A program made the position numbers and the translations under genes. A stretch of DNA of 64,000 nt from Gnetum montanum (Eukaryota; Streptophyta; Gnetopsida; Gnetales; Gnetaceae): the NCBI GenBank assembly GCA_015680685.1, contig MNCI01022074.1, forward strand, positions 593,628 to 657,627, in the 5' to 3' direction. The notes under the pieces were generated by a model. That model made no database searches. It saw only the letters and a list, made by a program, of their open reading frames with translations, and was not told the origin of the DNA. Below are positions 45,079-56,170 of this stretch, one piece after another. Each line of letters opens with the position of its first letter. Positions within the stretch are counted from its first letter, which is position 1.

Positions 45079-45985
45079 TGATGAGTGGTGAGGTACCCCT
45101 ACACTCAACCATATGAATACAAGTGTTTCACGCACAATCTGATCAAACTCCACAGACGGGCTAGTTGTGGTATCTAGATAGTTACTCGTAGATTGCAGTT
45201 TGTTGTCTTCCCACCTAGACTAGTATTAGCTTTTTCACATATGGTTTATTCCAAAGTGAGGTGTATGATGTGTTTCTACACTAGTACTACTCCTAAGTAT
45301 GATGGAAAATAATATTAACTAAGCTAAGAGAGAGTGTGTGTGAGAGAATCTAAGCTAGCCTAAGTGCAATGAGCATCCATTCCTCAATCATCCATACACA
45401 TCTTGGACCTCGTGCATGACTACCACTGGGATTACCAAGCGTAGATCCTAGGTATGCTATTGGGTTGCCAAGTAGTCACACTTAAATGCTCGTGATCAAG
45501 TCGTACTCATTCCGCATTTCATAGGAGTTTGGGATAAAGAGATGTTAACTATGAAAGCAATAAATAATAATAAAAATTAAATAATTAAACTAAGTGAATG
45601 CTACAATGATGAAGTAATCTCGATCTTTATTTCTGGTCATGTGCGTGTCCACGTATGTCACACTCGAATAAGGATGTCATACAATTACAGTCACCACACT
45701 ACGGGCATGCACTGAGAAATAATTCTAACTCTAAGAAGGAAACACTGCAAGAGTTTGAGTAAGGAACTAAGAACTAACTCCTAGAACAAGGAAAGCTGCC
45801 TCTTATTTATAGAAATTAAGGTAGGTAGTGATATCACGTATGTGATATCGCATCGGCTGTGATATCGCGTACGTGATATCCCGTCGCCTATGATATCGCA
45901 AATGTGATATTGCGGTTGCTACAATATCACAATTGTGATATCATGGCAGTGATATCATAGCCAAAAAATTTATAATTCATCATAC
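45079..45985 (-). repeat. Gy6 3' LTR
   Basis: 907 bases; minus-strand TATAAATA at 45804-45811 and a long GATATC-type cluster at 45826-45955. Ends match Gy3/Gy4 LTRs; the middle differs, so it is a separate subfamily. Confidence 0.9.
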
Positions 45986-45996
45986 CCCCTTGACTG
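45986..45996 (-). promoter_or_regulatory. Gy6 polypurine tract
   Basis: Minus strand GTCAAGGGGGTA immediately before the LTR start TGATGAAT. Confidence 0.82.
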
Positions 45997-46165
45997 AATG
46001 AAAAATCTTCCTCAAGTTAAAGTGAGAACAAGCTCCATTGATTACACAGTGGATAGGTATGGGATTATTGACTAACTAGAATGGATTCAGGTCGCAGTGT
46101 GGAGTTAGAAAAAAATTGAGACACAACATAAAAGAAAATCCTATGATTACAAAATTGGATGGAAC

Positions 46166-46924
46166 TCATGTAGTTCCTAGTGGTAGTGGCTCCTCCATGG
46201 GTGTCTTTCCCTTTTCTTGTGCTCCAGGTCTTGGGATTTGATGGTGTTGAAGTATGGCCTAGAGTTTCTCCTCTTGTAAGGCCTTGAGTACCTTGGCGTG
46301 TGTGTAAGTTTGCGCTTGTGCCATAGAGGCATCCCAATCAGCCTTCTCTTTTTCTTTCACCACCCTTTTATTCTCTGTCAATAGTTTACTAAGTTGCTTG
46401 GTTCTAAAAGTGTCCAAAGCAACCTTTGGCCCTATATTCGGAAGGTTTAATACTTTTGAAATGGCTTGAATAGAGAAATCAACAGTCACACCATAATTGT
46501 TAACCATGGTGCCTTCTTCTTTATTATGCCAAGATTGGCACATTTCCCCTAAGTAGCAAGCACCACTTTCAGAGAGGATAGGCCATAATGGGGATCCTTT
46601 GAGGTGATCCCTAATGGCCTCTGAAGGAAATTCTGTGAAAGGTCCAAATTTTAATTCCATGATCACTACAGTGAATATGGACCTTTCATGGATGGTCTAA
46701 ACACAATCCTGGGGCAACATGAGATATCAACCCTGTTCAGATGCTACAATGGCTCCTCCTTCTGCTTACCTTGATTGTATAGTATCAGGGTCTTCTTGGT
46801 GGATACTAAATGATTTTTCCTCCTGCTTTGCATGTTGTTTGGTAGGAACTTGTCCTTCACCTCTCCTAGGTCATTTAATCACAACTTGAGTAGGACCTTC
46901 CTATTGTCTGTGTTTTGGGGCCAT
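46166..46924 (-). pseudogene. Gy6 post-pol ORF, collapsed to about 250 codons
   Basis: From ATG 46924 (M-A-P-K-H-R-Q) to TGA 46166. The open part 46259-46666 gives the clearest view of the N-terminal domain: P-S-E-A-I-R-D-H-L-K-G-S-P-L-W-P-I-L, S-G-A-C-Y-L-G-E-M-C, V-D-F-S-I-Q-A-I-S-K-V-L-N-L-P. This resembles the start of plant mobile / putative plant transposon domains (family memory). It then passes straight to coiled-coil sequence (L-L-T-E-N-K-R-V-V-K-E-K-E-K) and the C-terminal K-G-K-T-P-M-E-E-P-L-P-L that pairs with Gy1. Relative to Gy1 and Gy2, about 650 codons of the middle are missing. Confidence 0.7.
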
Positions 46925-46949
46925 CTGCAATCACACGGGGTCAATCATT

Positions 46950-48228
46950 AATAAGGTTGTTACCAAAGTTTAGTTATACCTTACTGCTTGCCTTCACAGA
47001 TTTACTTTATTTCTGTTTGATGTTAATCATTGGAAGAACATGTCCTTGAAAGATTATAATGTTAAGTCTTTTTTTCTTAGGTGGTTTCCAAATTTAATTT
47101 TCTGGTATAGCTAAGGGGATGAAATTATTTTTGACACATTTTATTCTTAATTTTACAACTAATTACCCTTAAATATGTCCTTTTGATGATGATGAATTTT
47201 AAAAAATTTATGCACTATTTGGCATGTACCCCTCCCCCACGACTAAGCTGAACACTCTGGGTTCAAGTAGGTTCAAACGGAATGAAAATCGGAGTACCAA
47301 CGAGCAAGTTATGGATATGAAAGCAAGGGACACACAATCACGAGTCGTACAGAGGAATTTGAAAAACTTTCCCTACATGAACAATTGCAAATGATGTTGA
47401 TTAGCACAAAGGGGTCACGTATATATATTTTTATCAAAGTTAACGCACTTAGAGAATGTACCAAATTTTTAATATTTCTTTGAAATTAAACGATGTAAAC
47501 TAAGGACATTTGGATGATTGTTAAAGGGTTCCATGGTAATTCAACTAGTTCTAAAGGCATGAAAATTATGATGGTGTGGAATTTATCAATAAGGACCTCA
47601 GATGATAGAGAAAAAGGCTATGTGATGGTTCAATGGAATGTTGAATTGGAGGGATAGTAATAAGGGAAAGAAAGTCATTGGCAATATGCTAAGGGTAATA
47701 AATGGTGTATGGAAGATGGGTCATGAGTGCAAATTACAAATATTATGCAAGTCAGTCCTCCCCAAAGCAAGTTCCAACCTTTAATGCCCTTGCGTAACAA
47801 AACTTAAACGTTTCTGTGGGTACTTGAAGGGTTAAATGTAATCCAAATTGGTTCCACAAAACACACACATGTAAATATCAACGAGATGAGGTAAGAATTC
47901 TATGTTATACGAGACACAAGCAATAATTACATGGACAACGAGATGAGACGGGGTATAGAAAGGATTGTAGAGATTGGGACATGAGGTAACTGACCCAAGG
48001 CATAATGAATCCTACATGTAAAGCGTGATTAATGTGTCATTAACTCATCGTTCCAAGATCAGAACCAAGTCCATTCCTCTGATCAGTGACATCGCATTGT
48101 TTTATCCCATGGTGAGCAACTATGAGAGTACCAGAGCAACCAAGCGTACGATCACTTGGCATTTTTTTCAAGGAAGGAGTGATTTTTTTGTGGCAATTTT
48201 CTTTTTGTATTCTTTTTCTCTTTTCTTC

Positions 48229-48264
<36 letters not shown>

Positions 48265-48570
48265 GATTGCTGAATCCAGAGAAGCCACCAACCTTCAGGC
48301 ATGGGTGCATGCCTTTCTAGTGGGATACCCTAGAATCGCATTGGATTTTTAAGTGCCTTTTGATTACTCTTACTCCCATTTTTCATTAGATCTACCAGGA
48401 TCTTAGTACAACCACATTGCATGATAACTCCCACAGACGTCACCAAAGAGAATCCGCAAGTCCCCTTGATGTCACACCCTAATCATTCCCTCTTGGTCCA
48501 TCCTTCTTCATTCTAGGTACAATGAACACAAAATTAATTTTAAGTTTTAAGAATGTCAAGAATATCATTG
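46950..48570 (-). other. Gy6 post-pol spacer
   Basis: Non-coding. It has a minus-strand purine box GGGGGAGGGG at 47230-47240, the conserved block at about 47753-47870, and a plus-strand run of 29 T at 48236-48264. Open frames over 48025-48352 are homopolymer artefacts. Confidence 0.7.
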
Positions 48571-48877
48571 TACACTCGAATAAGGATGACGTACAATTAC
48601 AATCACCACACTACGGGCATGCACTGGGAAATAATTCTAACTCTAAGAAGGAAAAACTGTAAGAGTTTGGGTAAGGAACTAAGAACTAACTCCTAGAACA
48701 AGGAAAGTTGCCTCTTATTTATAGAAATTGAGGTAGGCTATGATATCGCGTATGTGATATCATGTACGTAATATCGTGTCACCTGTGATATCGTGGATGC
48801 GATATTGTAGCCGCTGCGATATCACAACTGTGATATCACGACAGCAAAATCATAGCCAAAAAATTCATGACTCATCA
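48571..48877 (-). repeat. Gy6 5' LTR, U3 end only
   Basis: Matches 45660-45985 including minus-strand TATAAATA (48716-48723) and a GATATC-type cluster (48735-48850), then stops at about 48571 where spacer sequence begins. Confidence 0.88.
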
Positions 48878-50600
48878 GTAGGAAACACCATCATAGAAAT
48901 GGTTCTCCTTCTTCTTCACCTTCATTGTCACCTTCACCCTCTCCTTCAGTGTCTAGATACAATCATAGGAAAACCAAACGTGAGGATAAGGGAAAATGAA
49001 GTGAAAGTCATTCAGGAGACAATTGAGAATGAGGATGAGGGCACTCTAAAGAATCAAGGCATAGAAGAAGGGAGAGTAGGGAACCACATAGACACCATAG
49101 ACACTATGAACGAGACGATCATGAAGAACCCTTGCTCACAACTAGAAGCATGCTAGATATAACGGAGGCCGTAAGAGTTCCAACAAGACACCAAAAGGAT
49201 AGTAGAATCAAGAGGTTAGACATGAACAACATCCCATGATTTGAAGGGGGATACAACACTAATCCTAAAAATAATTTACAAGCATTCCATGATGCATGTG
49301 CCTTGCAAAACATAGAAAATGAATGGCAAAAACTGAAGTTGTTCCCAAGGACACTAGTGACAGAAGCTGAAAGCTGGTACTAATCCTTAGAACCAAAATC
49401 CATTCGAAGGTGGAGTACAATGTTAGAACTATTCAATTATAAGTACTAAACGTACTCCTGAGTGTCTAACTTGTGAAAGCAAATCTAAAGATGGAAGCAA
49501 GGAAATCATGAACCCTTGGATGCTGCCGTGGGTCGCTATTACACACTGTTACATCATTGTCCTGGCCATGGTTATTCACAGCAGGATCAAGTACGCCATC
49601 TCATGGATGGACTTAGGCATGAAACAAGAAGTACCCTTGGCACGTATGCCTAAGGAAGGTTATCAAAGCTTAGGTCTCATCAAATCCATAGACTGCTAGA
49701 GCAAGTTGCCAAAGAAGAAGGTGAGCTACGAAAAAGAGAAAGTGTAGAAGAATACAACTAAGATCCTTCCCTCCGAAAGAAGGGAGTGAGATTTTGTGAG
49801 GAGGAAGAAGAGGCACCACTCGAAGATATGGTGAATAGGAAAACTTTTCCTCTCCAAAAGTTAACATCATAAGTATCGACAAAGGTAGACCAAATGTGGG
49901 ACTCCCTAGATAGTAGGTTTGAAACTGTTCTTAAAATTGTAGAGGAGTCTAGGGAGTGAGGTAGTGACCACAACAAAAAGAAAAAGAGAGAAGTGAAAAA
50001 TGCACGTAGCAAAGGTAAGTGCAAAATGGCCATCACAAAATAGGTTGTGGATTCAAACACAAACAATGATAGTGGATGCAAGATATGCCAATACAACCAT
50101 CCTAAGGGATGTTGCCCAATGATCTCACATCTACAAGAGTCTAGGGTGTATGCACTCAACCCACAATTAAATAAATGGAAACACCCCAATGGTTACCTTA
50201 TCCCCAAGGTAATCCAAGGTAGTTCCACCAACCTTCAACATATTATCCAAGTGGAAATCCACCACAACCCATTGAGCAACATCAATAGTGGCAATACCCA
50301 CAGTCATGGGGGATGCCACCACCAAGGCAACAATACCCATACCGAAAACCTGATCCATATGGGTACTACATGCAGCATCCAGTCTCTTCATGTGACTCTG
50401 TTAACCAAGTTACACCACAACATCACTACCAAGCCTGTGAGCATTATAGAAATCCTTCTTCTAGGGAAGATAACCCATAAATATACCATCCCTCAAACCC
50501 ATCCATAGCTCTCACACCAATAGCTCCGTTACCACTTGCTCCAGCAATACAAGGGGAACTCCCACTCAATCGTAGCAATGTAATGCCACAAGGGTAATAA
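48878..50600 (+). pseudogene. Gy3 gag, part after the Gy6 insertion
   Basis: After the duplicated GTAGG the Ser/His/Arg linker continues. The gag domain then follows: L-Q-A-F-H-D-A-C-A-L-Q-N-I-E (about 49277), L-F-P-R-T-L-V-T-E-A-E-S-W-Y (to 49380) and L-L-E-Q-V-A-K-E-E-G-E-L (about 49697). A zinc motif C-K-I-C-Q-Y-N-H-P-K-G-C at 50080-50115 is complete (CX2CX3HX3-4C), and a Pro/Gln/His-rich tail follows. Stops appear at TGG or CAA/CAG positions and there are a few frame changes. Confidence 0.9.
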
Positions 50601-50829
50601 ATCTTCAACCTACTGTTGGTTCTGATAATCGTATGAAGAAAAGACCTTTCTTCAAATCCAAGAGTCCAACCAAGCCCTTACAACCACAAGCGGTTGAACC
50701 TCTAAACACCTCCCCATCAAATAAAGTTTCAGAGCTCCCTTCGAACCAAATACTGAGCTCAACGCATACGGTTATGTTAACACATGTCATTACTGACTGG
50801 ATCAAGGTTAGCCACCTTCCCAGGAAATT

Positions 50830-51320
50830 CTCTGACCCTGGAAGCCCTCTAATCTATCTCCAAATTGCTAGGAATGAGCCATATAAAGCTCTTCTAGATT
50901 CAATTTTTGGAGTCAACTTAATATCATAAGAAATGTACAAAGCTTGGAACCTACCTCCATTGAAGAAGAGCAATATTTACCTAGAGCTGGCCAACTAGTC
51001 CATCATTGTTCCCCTAGGACTATTGGAGGACATAGTCACCACTATGTGTGGGTGGTCATATCTAGCTGATTTCCTAATGATACAAGTGAATAACGATAAA
51101 GGGGATTTTCCAATCATAATGGGAAGGACACGGCTAAGTACTATAGATGCACACCTAGGAATCTGTGAACTTTTCCTAAAAATATCTAAGGAAAACACTT
51201 TTGGAAAGATCAAGAAGAAGAAGGTTCCATGCATTGCATACAGTGACACATGGTGCAATTGCATGCAAAGATCATGGGTTGTGCAAAGTTTAGCATTGCC
51301 CACATGCAACTAATGTGCAT
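50830..51320 (+). pseudogene. Gy3 protease region
   Basis: A-L-L-D-S-I-F-G-V-N-L-I-S at about 50888-50926 has the catalytic Asp-Ser, but the Gly of D-S-G is lost. The open block at 51023-51313 carries the conserved post-protease sequence (T-M-C-G-W-S-Y-L-A-D-F-L, T-R-L-S-T-I-D-A-H-L-G) and a cysteine-containing tail. Confidence 0.83.
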
Positions 51321-51412
51321 AAGACATTAACATATAAAAGTGCCTATATGCAATAGCCACATGACAAGAAGACACATAGTGGCTGATAGTTGATCAAGAG
51401 AGAAACTCACTA

Positions 51413-52640
51413 ATGTGCATGGAAATAACTGAGGGAATAACTTGCGCTTACATCGAAAGCATAGATGCACTAGAGCAAGTCCGCTACCAACTTCCAAGTA
51501 TTAACCTTGAAAACATCAATTGGGGGGAGTTGGAAATTCTTGAAAAATTCAAACAAGAGCCCCTAGAATTAAAAACATTGTCCACCGATCTAGAATATAT
51601 GATCCTTGAAAATGGAAAACCAGTAATCATAAATGCAAGACTTGCTTCCAAACAAAAAGGAAAACTACTAATAGTAATAAACAAGTGGTCAAAGGCCTTC
51701 ACCTAGTCATATCCCGAATTGACTGGAATAGATCCTAGGATATGCCAACATAGGATTTACACTAATCCCTCCATGAAACCTTAGAAACAACTGTAGAGGC
51801 GATTGAACCCAAAATTGAAGCAAGTAGTGAAAGAAGAAATAGAACAGCTTCTTAAGACTGGGTTCATATATCCCATTGCTGATAGCAAATGGGTTATCCC
51901 TCTTGTAGTTATGCCTAAAAAGAGAGGCAAATGGAGGGTGTGCATAGATTTCAAGTTGCTAAACATGGCAACATTTAAGGATCACTTTCTATATTCATTT
52001 GTTGATCAAGTCTTAGACACCATAGCAGGGCATTGCTATTATAGTTTTCTAGATGGCTATAGCGGATACAACCAAATATGGATAGCCCCAAAAGACCAAG
52101 CCAAGAAAACATTCACCAGTCCTTGGGGAATGTTTGTGTATAAAAAAATGTTTTTTGGCTTGTGTAATGCTCTTGCCACATTTCAATGCCTAATTCTAAG
52201 CATATTCCAACAACAAATAGGGAATGGAGTGGAAGTCTTTATGAACGACTTCTCCACCTATGGAACAAGTTTTGATCAAGCCTTGGACCGATTAGAGAAA
52301 GTGCTAAAAAGATGTGTAGAAACCAATCTAAAGCTCAACTAGTAGAAAAGCCATTTAATGGTCCAAGAAGGCATAGTACTTGGGCATAAGGTTTCACATG
52401 CAGGAATAGAGGTAGACCCAGATAAAATTAGGGTCATCCAAGGAATCACCCATTAACTGGAAATTGTCAAAGACATTTGGTCATTCCTTGGACATACTGG
52501 CTACTATAGGAGATTCATTGAGAACTTCTCCCATATTGTCAAACCATTGGTAGAGCTAACAAAGAAGGATGTACCTTTCGAATGGACCAAGGAATGTGAA
52601 CGAGCATTCCAAACCCTGAAACAAAAGCTTATAGAACCTC
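51413..52640 (+). pseudogene. Gy3 reverse transcriptase
   Basis: The linker 51413-51706 has I-L-E-N-G-K-P-V-I-I-N-A-R. RT is open for 179 codons (51803-52342): F-I-Y-P-I-A-D-S-K-W-V, W-R-V-C-I-D-F-K-L-L-N (first catalytic Asp), Y-Y-S-F-L-D-G-Y-S-G-Y-N-Q-I, M-F-F-G-L-C-N-A, then V-F-M-N-D-F-S-T-Y-G at about 52232-52261. There the first Asp of the F-M-D-D box is Asn. After a TAG at a Trp position (52340) the frame continues through S-F-L-G-H-T-G-Y-Y-R-R-F-I. It copies RNA to DNA in intact relatives; this copy should be catalytically dead. Confidence 0.94.
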
Positions 52641-53045
52641 CCATTCTACAAGCTCCTGACTGGTCCAAACCATTCCACATCATGACTGATGCATCCAATT
52701 ATGCCTTAGGAGCTGTACTTACATAGTTAGATGACCAAAAATACCCTTACTACATCCACTATGCAAGTAGAAGTATCACCGGTGCACAACTTAACTACAC
52801 AACTATAGAGAAAGAATTAATGGTTGTAGTGTTTACACTGGATAAGTTTAGGCACTATGTGTTAGGTTACAAAGTGTTCATCTACCTAGATCATAGTGCA
52901 ATTCAGTTCCTCATGAACAAGCCAACGGTTAGCCCTCGTATTATATGATGGCTAGTAATCCTACAAGAGTTCGATCTAACGATGATAGATCAGAAAGGCA
53001 CCAAGAATGTATTTGCGGATCATTTATCTCAGTTGTGCTAGAATA
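52641..53045 (+). pseudogene. Gy3 RNase H
   Basis: Same frame as RT: F-H-I-M-T-D-A-S-N-Y-A-L-G-A-V-L (about 52674), Y-A-S-R-S-I-T-G-A-Q-L-N-Y, E-K-E-L-M-V-V-V and N-V-F-A-D-H-L-S. Catalytic Asp in T-D-A-S and Glu in E-K-E-L are present. TAG at 52726 and TGA at 52947 are consistent with CAG and CGA codons changed by C to T. Confidence 0.92.
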
Positions 53046-53319
53046 GCAAAGAGGATGAATATGTAATGTCTGATCATTTTCTTGATGAAGCCCTCTTTGT
53101 CGATGTAGTGAATAACCAACTACCCACGGAGACGAACAGGTATAGTAGCATTCTCACCTATCTCCTTACTCAACAAACACCACAAGAGTTGGACCCTAGG
53201 AAAAAATAATAGTTTCTTCACAAAGCCAAGTACTTCATGGAGATCAATGGACAACTTTACAAAGTGCATCCTGATGGCTTGGTTCAATGGTATGTGACCG
53301 AGGTAGACCAACTAAGAGT

Positions 53320-54430
53320 TCTCTAAGACGCTCATGAGGGCCCTTGTGGGGTTCACTATGAGGGGAGACGAATGGCTATTAAGATCTTGCTTGTAGGATA
53401 TTACTGGCCAACATTATTTTGGGATGCCCATCAATTTGTCCAATCTTGTGAGCACTGTCAACATGATGGGGGAATGACTGCTAAAATGAAGGATCCGCAA
53501 CAATGGATTCAACCATTAGAACCCTTCAACATTTGGGGAATAGACTTTATGGGGCCCATTAAACTAATGTCCAATGGAAAAGCTTACATTGTAGTTGCCA
53601 TAGACTATCTAACAAAATGGGCTGAAGTAGCTATTGTTAAAGACTGCACATCATCCACAGCTGCACGATTTGTGCAACAACAAATCGTAAATAAGTTTGG
53701 TGTGCCACATGCACTTATTTCAGATAATGGAACACACTTCACAGGTGCAACTTTTCAAAATTTAATGCAACACTTAGGGTTTGAACATAAATTTACTACA
53801 CCTTATTACCCCCAAGCTAATGGACAAGCTGAGGTCACCAATAGGGAGATCACTAAAATATTGACTAGAACAATTAGCAAGTATAGGCGAAATTGGAGCA
53901 CTAAATTGAATGATGCTCTTTGGGCATACCACTCCACCTAGAAACTCCCTATAGGTTACTGTCCTTATGAGTTAGTATACAAAAAGCTTCTAATGCTTCT
54001 GATTCAAACTGATCTCCATACATGATCAATAGCTTGTGATCTCCACCTCGATCTTGATCTAGTATAAAAACAAAGGTTGGCAACTTTAAACATGCTAGAA
54101 AAAACTTGATTAGCTATCCTATCATCAAATGAGTTGCACAAGGCATATAATAAGCAATGTCATGACTTAAAGATTCGAAAGGTTAAGTATCAACCAGGAG
54201 ATAAGGTTCTTTACTAGAACCCCACACATGTGCCACAACGCACAAAATTTCAAACACTGTGGGAAGGACCTTACATTATTTATGCAACCTTTCCTTTAGA
54301 GGCCATGACCATATACAAACCTAAGAGCCTTCATAAAAGATCATTAGTCAATGTGCAACAAACCAAACCCTTCCAAGAATATAAAATAGTCAGTGCACAT
54401 AATACCTCTAAAAAAGGACGACCTTGATCG
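53320..54430 (+). pseudogene. Gy3 integrase
   Basis: The open block 53372-53941 covers most of the enzyme. The zinc finger uses H-E-G-P-C-G-V-H just upstream and C-E-H-C at about 53449. The catalytic triad is complete: G-I-D-F-M-G (about 53540), L-I-S-D-N-G-T-H-F (about 53715) and T-N-R-E-I-T (about 53840). W-A-Y-H-S-T then a TAG precedes K-L-P-I-G-Y. The C-terminal part to 54430 has D-K-V-L-Y, N-P-T-H-V-P and W-E-G-P-Y-I-I with a few stops. The best-preserved enzyme domain in the window. Confidence 0.94.
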
Positions 54431-54454
54431 CTATTTTGGATCTCCTCCTTCCAA

Positions 54455-54470
54455 CTCAATCGTGGGGGAT
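54455..54470 (+). promoter_or_regulatory. Gy3 internal polypurine-like box
   Basis: CTCAATCGTGGGGGAT just after the pol frame, equivalent to the boxes in Gy1, Gy2 and Gy4. Confidence 0.5.
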
Positions 54471-54640
54471 ACGGCCACCTCTGCTAACCATTTGAGGCCT
54501 TCAGTGATTTTTTTAAGTTTTTTTTTTACACATTTTTTTTTTACAAATTTCTTTAATTTTTCTTGTTTTTGTTTCGCACCATGGTTTACACTTTCTCATT
54601 CCTTTGTGTGATTGTTTATTTTTGTTTTTGTTTTTTTTTT

Positions 54641-54892
54641 NNNNNNNNNNNNNNNNNNNNNNNNNNNNNNNNNNNNNNNNNNNNNNNNNNNNNNNNNNNN
54701 NNNNNNNNNNNNNNNNNNNNNNNNNNNNNNNNNNNNNNNNNNNNNNNNNNNNNNNNNNNNNNNNNNNNNNNNNNNNNNNNNNNNNNNNNNNNNNNNNNNN
54801 NNNNNNNNNNNNNNNNNNNNNNNNNNNNNNNNNNNNNNNNNNNNNNNNNNNNNNNNNNNNNNNNNNNNNNNNNNNNNNNNNNNNNNNNNNNN
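54641..54892. other. Assembly gap (252 N) in a T-rich tract
   Basis: The gap follows about 140 bases of T-rich sequence ending in a run of T. Gy1 and Gy2 have the same T-rich tract after integrase. True length unknown; predicted proteins across it are meaningless. Confidence 0.98.
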
Positions 54893-55700
54893 CAAAGCAC
54901 ACCCCTTAGACAAAATAATCATCTGGGCTACAAGCACTGGTTATGAAACTAAACATACATGTTCTCTCTAACTAATGCCCTTTCTCGCTTCCTACTTCTC
55001 CTTAGGAATGGTGGTAACTCTTTGGTGAAAGCATTCTTGTTACTTTAGGTGGATGGATTAGCCAAGTGTATTAATGCAAAGTCACTAGATGTGGATTTTT
55101 TGAGACTGGACTTGGAATGAGATCTACTCAGTCACATTAACCATAAATACACAAAGGGTTGTACACCACCTTGTTCTTGGGACTCCATTCCATTATCCTC
55201 TCCCCATCATTCTTTCTACCTTTTCCACCTCATTGCCAGTTGTATTAGTAGTATATATTTTGGTTAATGCATTGTTTTCTCTTTGGTAGATTCTTGTGAT
55301 TAAGTCTTTAACTCTTGCTTCCAAATGACATTTCCCAAGCCTATAGACTCTTTGAATGTGGGTTTGTCAAGGCATAAAGGGCATGAGCCTACTTTGGAGA
55401 GGATCCACTAGCATTCCTATTTGGTGCATCAATTAACTTCTTTCCCTTAAACATTCCCACAATCAACATTTTTTTGTTGTTGTTGTTTCATTTTCACCTC
55501 TGACATCCATTTTATTGGCGTTGCCATTATTTATTTTTCTTCATCTTTCTTATTCCTTATCTTTTTCCATCCTATTACTACTGGAGGATCACTCTTAGTC
55601 ATGGGGGCCTTGGTTCAATTTTTTCAATTTTTCCTAACCCCTACACCTTGGGTAGTCACCAATGTTATATCTCTAGAATCCATGTAAGCCATATCACAAC
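54893..55700 (+). other. Gy3 post-pol spacer
   Basis: Non-coding; shares with Gy4 nearly its full length in opposite orientation, including the conserved block at about 55300-55425 and an internal polypurine-like TTAGTCATGGGGGCC at 55595-55609. Confidence 0.65.
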
Positions 55701-55707
55701 TTAGCCA

Positions 55708-56004
55708 ATGGATCTTACACCAAAGCAAGGTATCAACCATATTGTGATTTACTTATCCTTGCTCATATGTGACTGTGTTGTGTATGTAGATGGAAATCAT
55801 ACAGGAATGGAATGGATCTGGAGGAAACACTCAAGATGGACTAGTGCTAGAATAGTTGTGCAAGGAACACAATTGATGGTGCGGCTATGGATGGACAACA
55901 GAAGGTGCAATCCTAGCGTCAACAACAACATGTCTTCTTCTTTTCTCTCTCTCTTTTTCTTCTCTCTCAGCTACCAAATAAGGCTGAATGTCAATTGTGT
56001 ATAG
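55708..56004 (+). CDS. Conserved short ORF upstream of the 3' LTR (Gy3 copy)
   Basis: 98 codons, homologous over about 75 to the Gy4 ORF at 20414-20791, then shifted out of frame near S-L-S-Y-Q. It starts M-D-L-T-P-K-Q-G-I-N and has the same hydrophobic run and V-D-G-N-H-T. No recognised family. Conservation may reflect shared ancestry of the two copies rather than coding. Confidence 0.35.
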   Translation: MDLTPKQGINHIVIYLSLLICDCVVYVDGNHTGMEWIWRKHSRWTSARIVVQGTQLMVRLWMDNRRCNPSVNNNMSSSFLSLFFFSLSYQIRLNVNCV

Positions 56005-56159
56005 TGTTCACTTTTGTATTCATGAACACTAATGTTTCCATGTATTGTAATGTTGATCTATTCACATGTCATCCCATTCACCATTAGTTGTCATTCAAGT
56101 CAATAATTCCATACCTTCCCAATATTTTGTAAGGAACTCGAGGACGAGTTTTCATTCAG

Positions 56160-56170
56160 TCATGGGGGTA
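56160..56170 (+). promoter_or_regulatory. Gy3 polypurine tract
   Basis: TCATGGGGGTA immediately before TGATGAACT of the 3' LTR. Confidence 0.9.

Larger units (their letters stand above)
45079..48877 (-). mobile_element. Gy6: internally deleted gypsy nested in Gy3 gag
   Basis: Minus-strand element bounded by TGATGAGTGG and GACTCATCA, with perfect GTAGG duplications at 45074-45078 and 48878-48882. It retains a 3' LTR, polypurine tract, a shortened post-pol ORF and spacer, and only the first 307 bases of a 5' LTR. Everything from R of the 5' LTR through integrase is gone. Gag reading of Gy3 resumes directly after it. Confidence 0.93.

Noticed and set aside
48025-48352. Overlapping open frames with poly-Phe or poly-Lys
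   Set aside because: Produced by a 29-base T run in the Gy6 spacer; no homologue in sister elements.
54513-54971. Open frames of 94-129 codons across the gap
   Set aside because: They consist mostly of N; no protein can be inferred.
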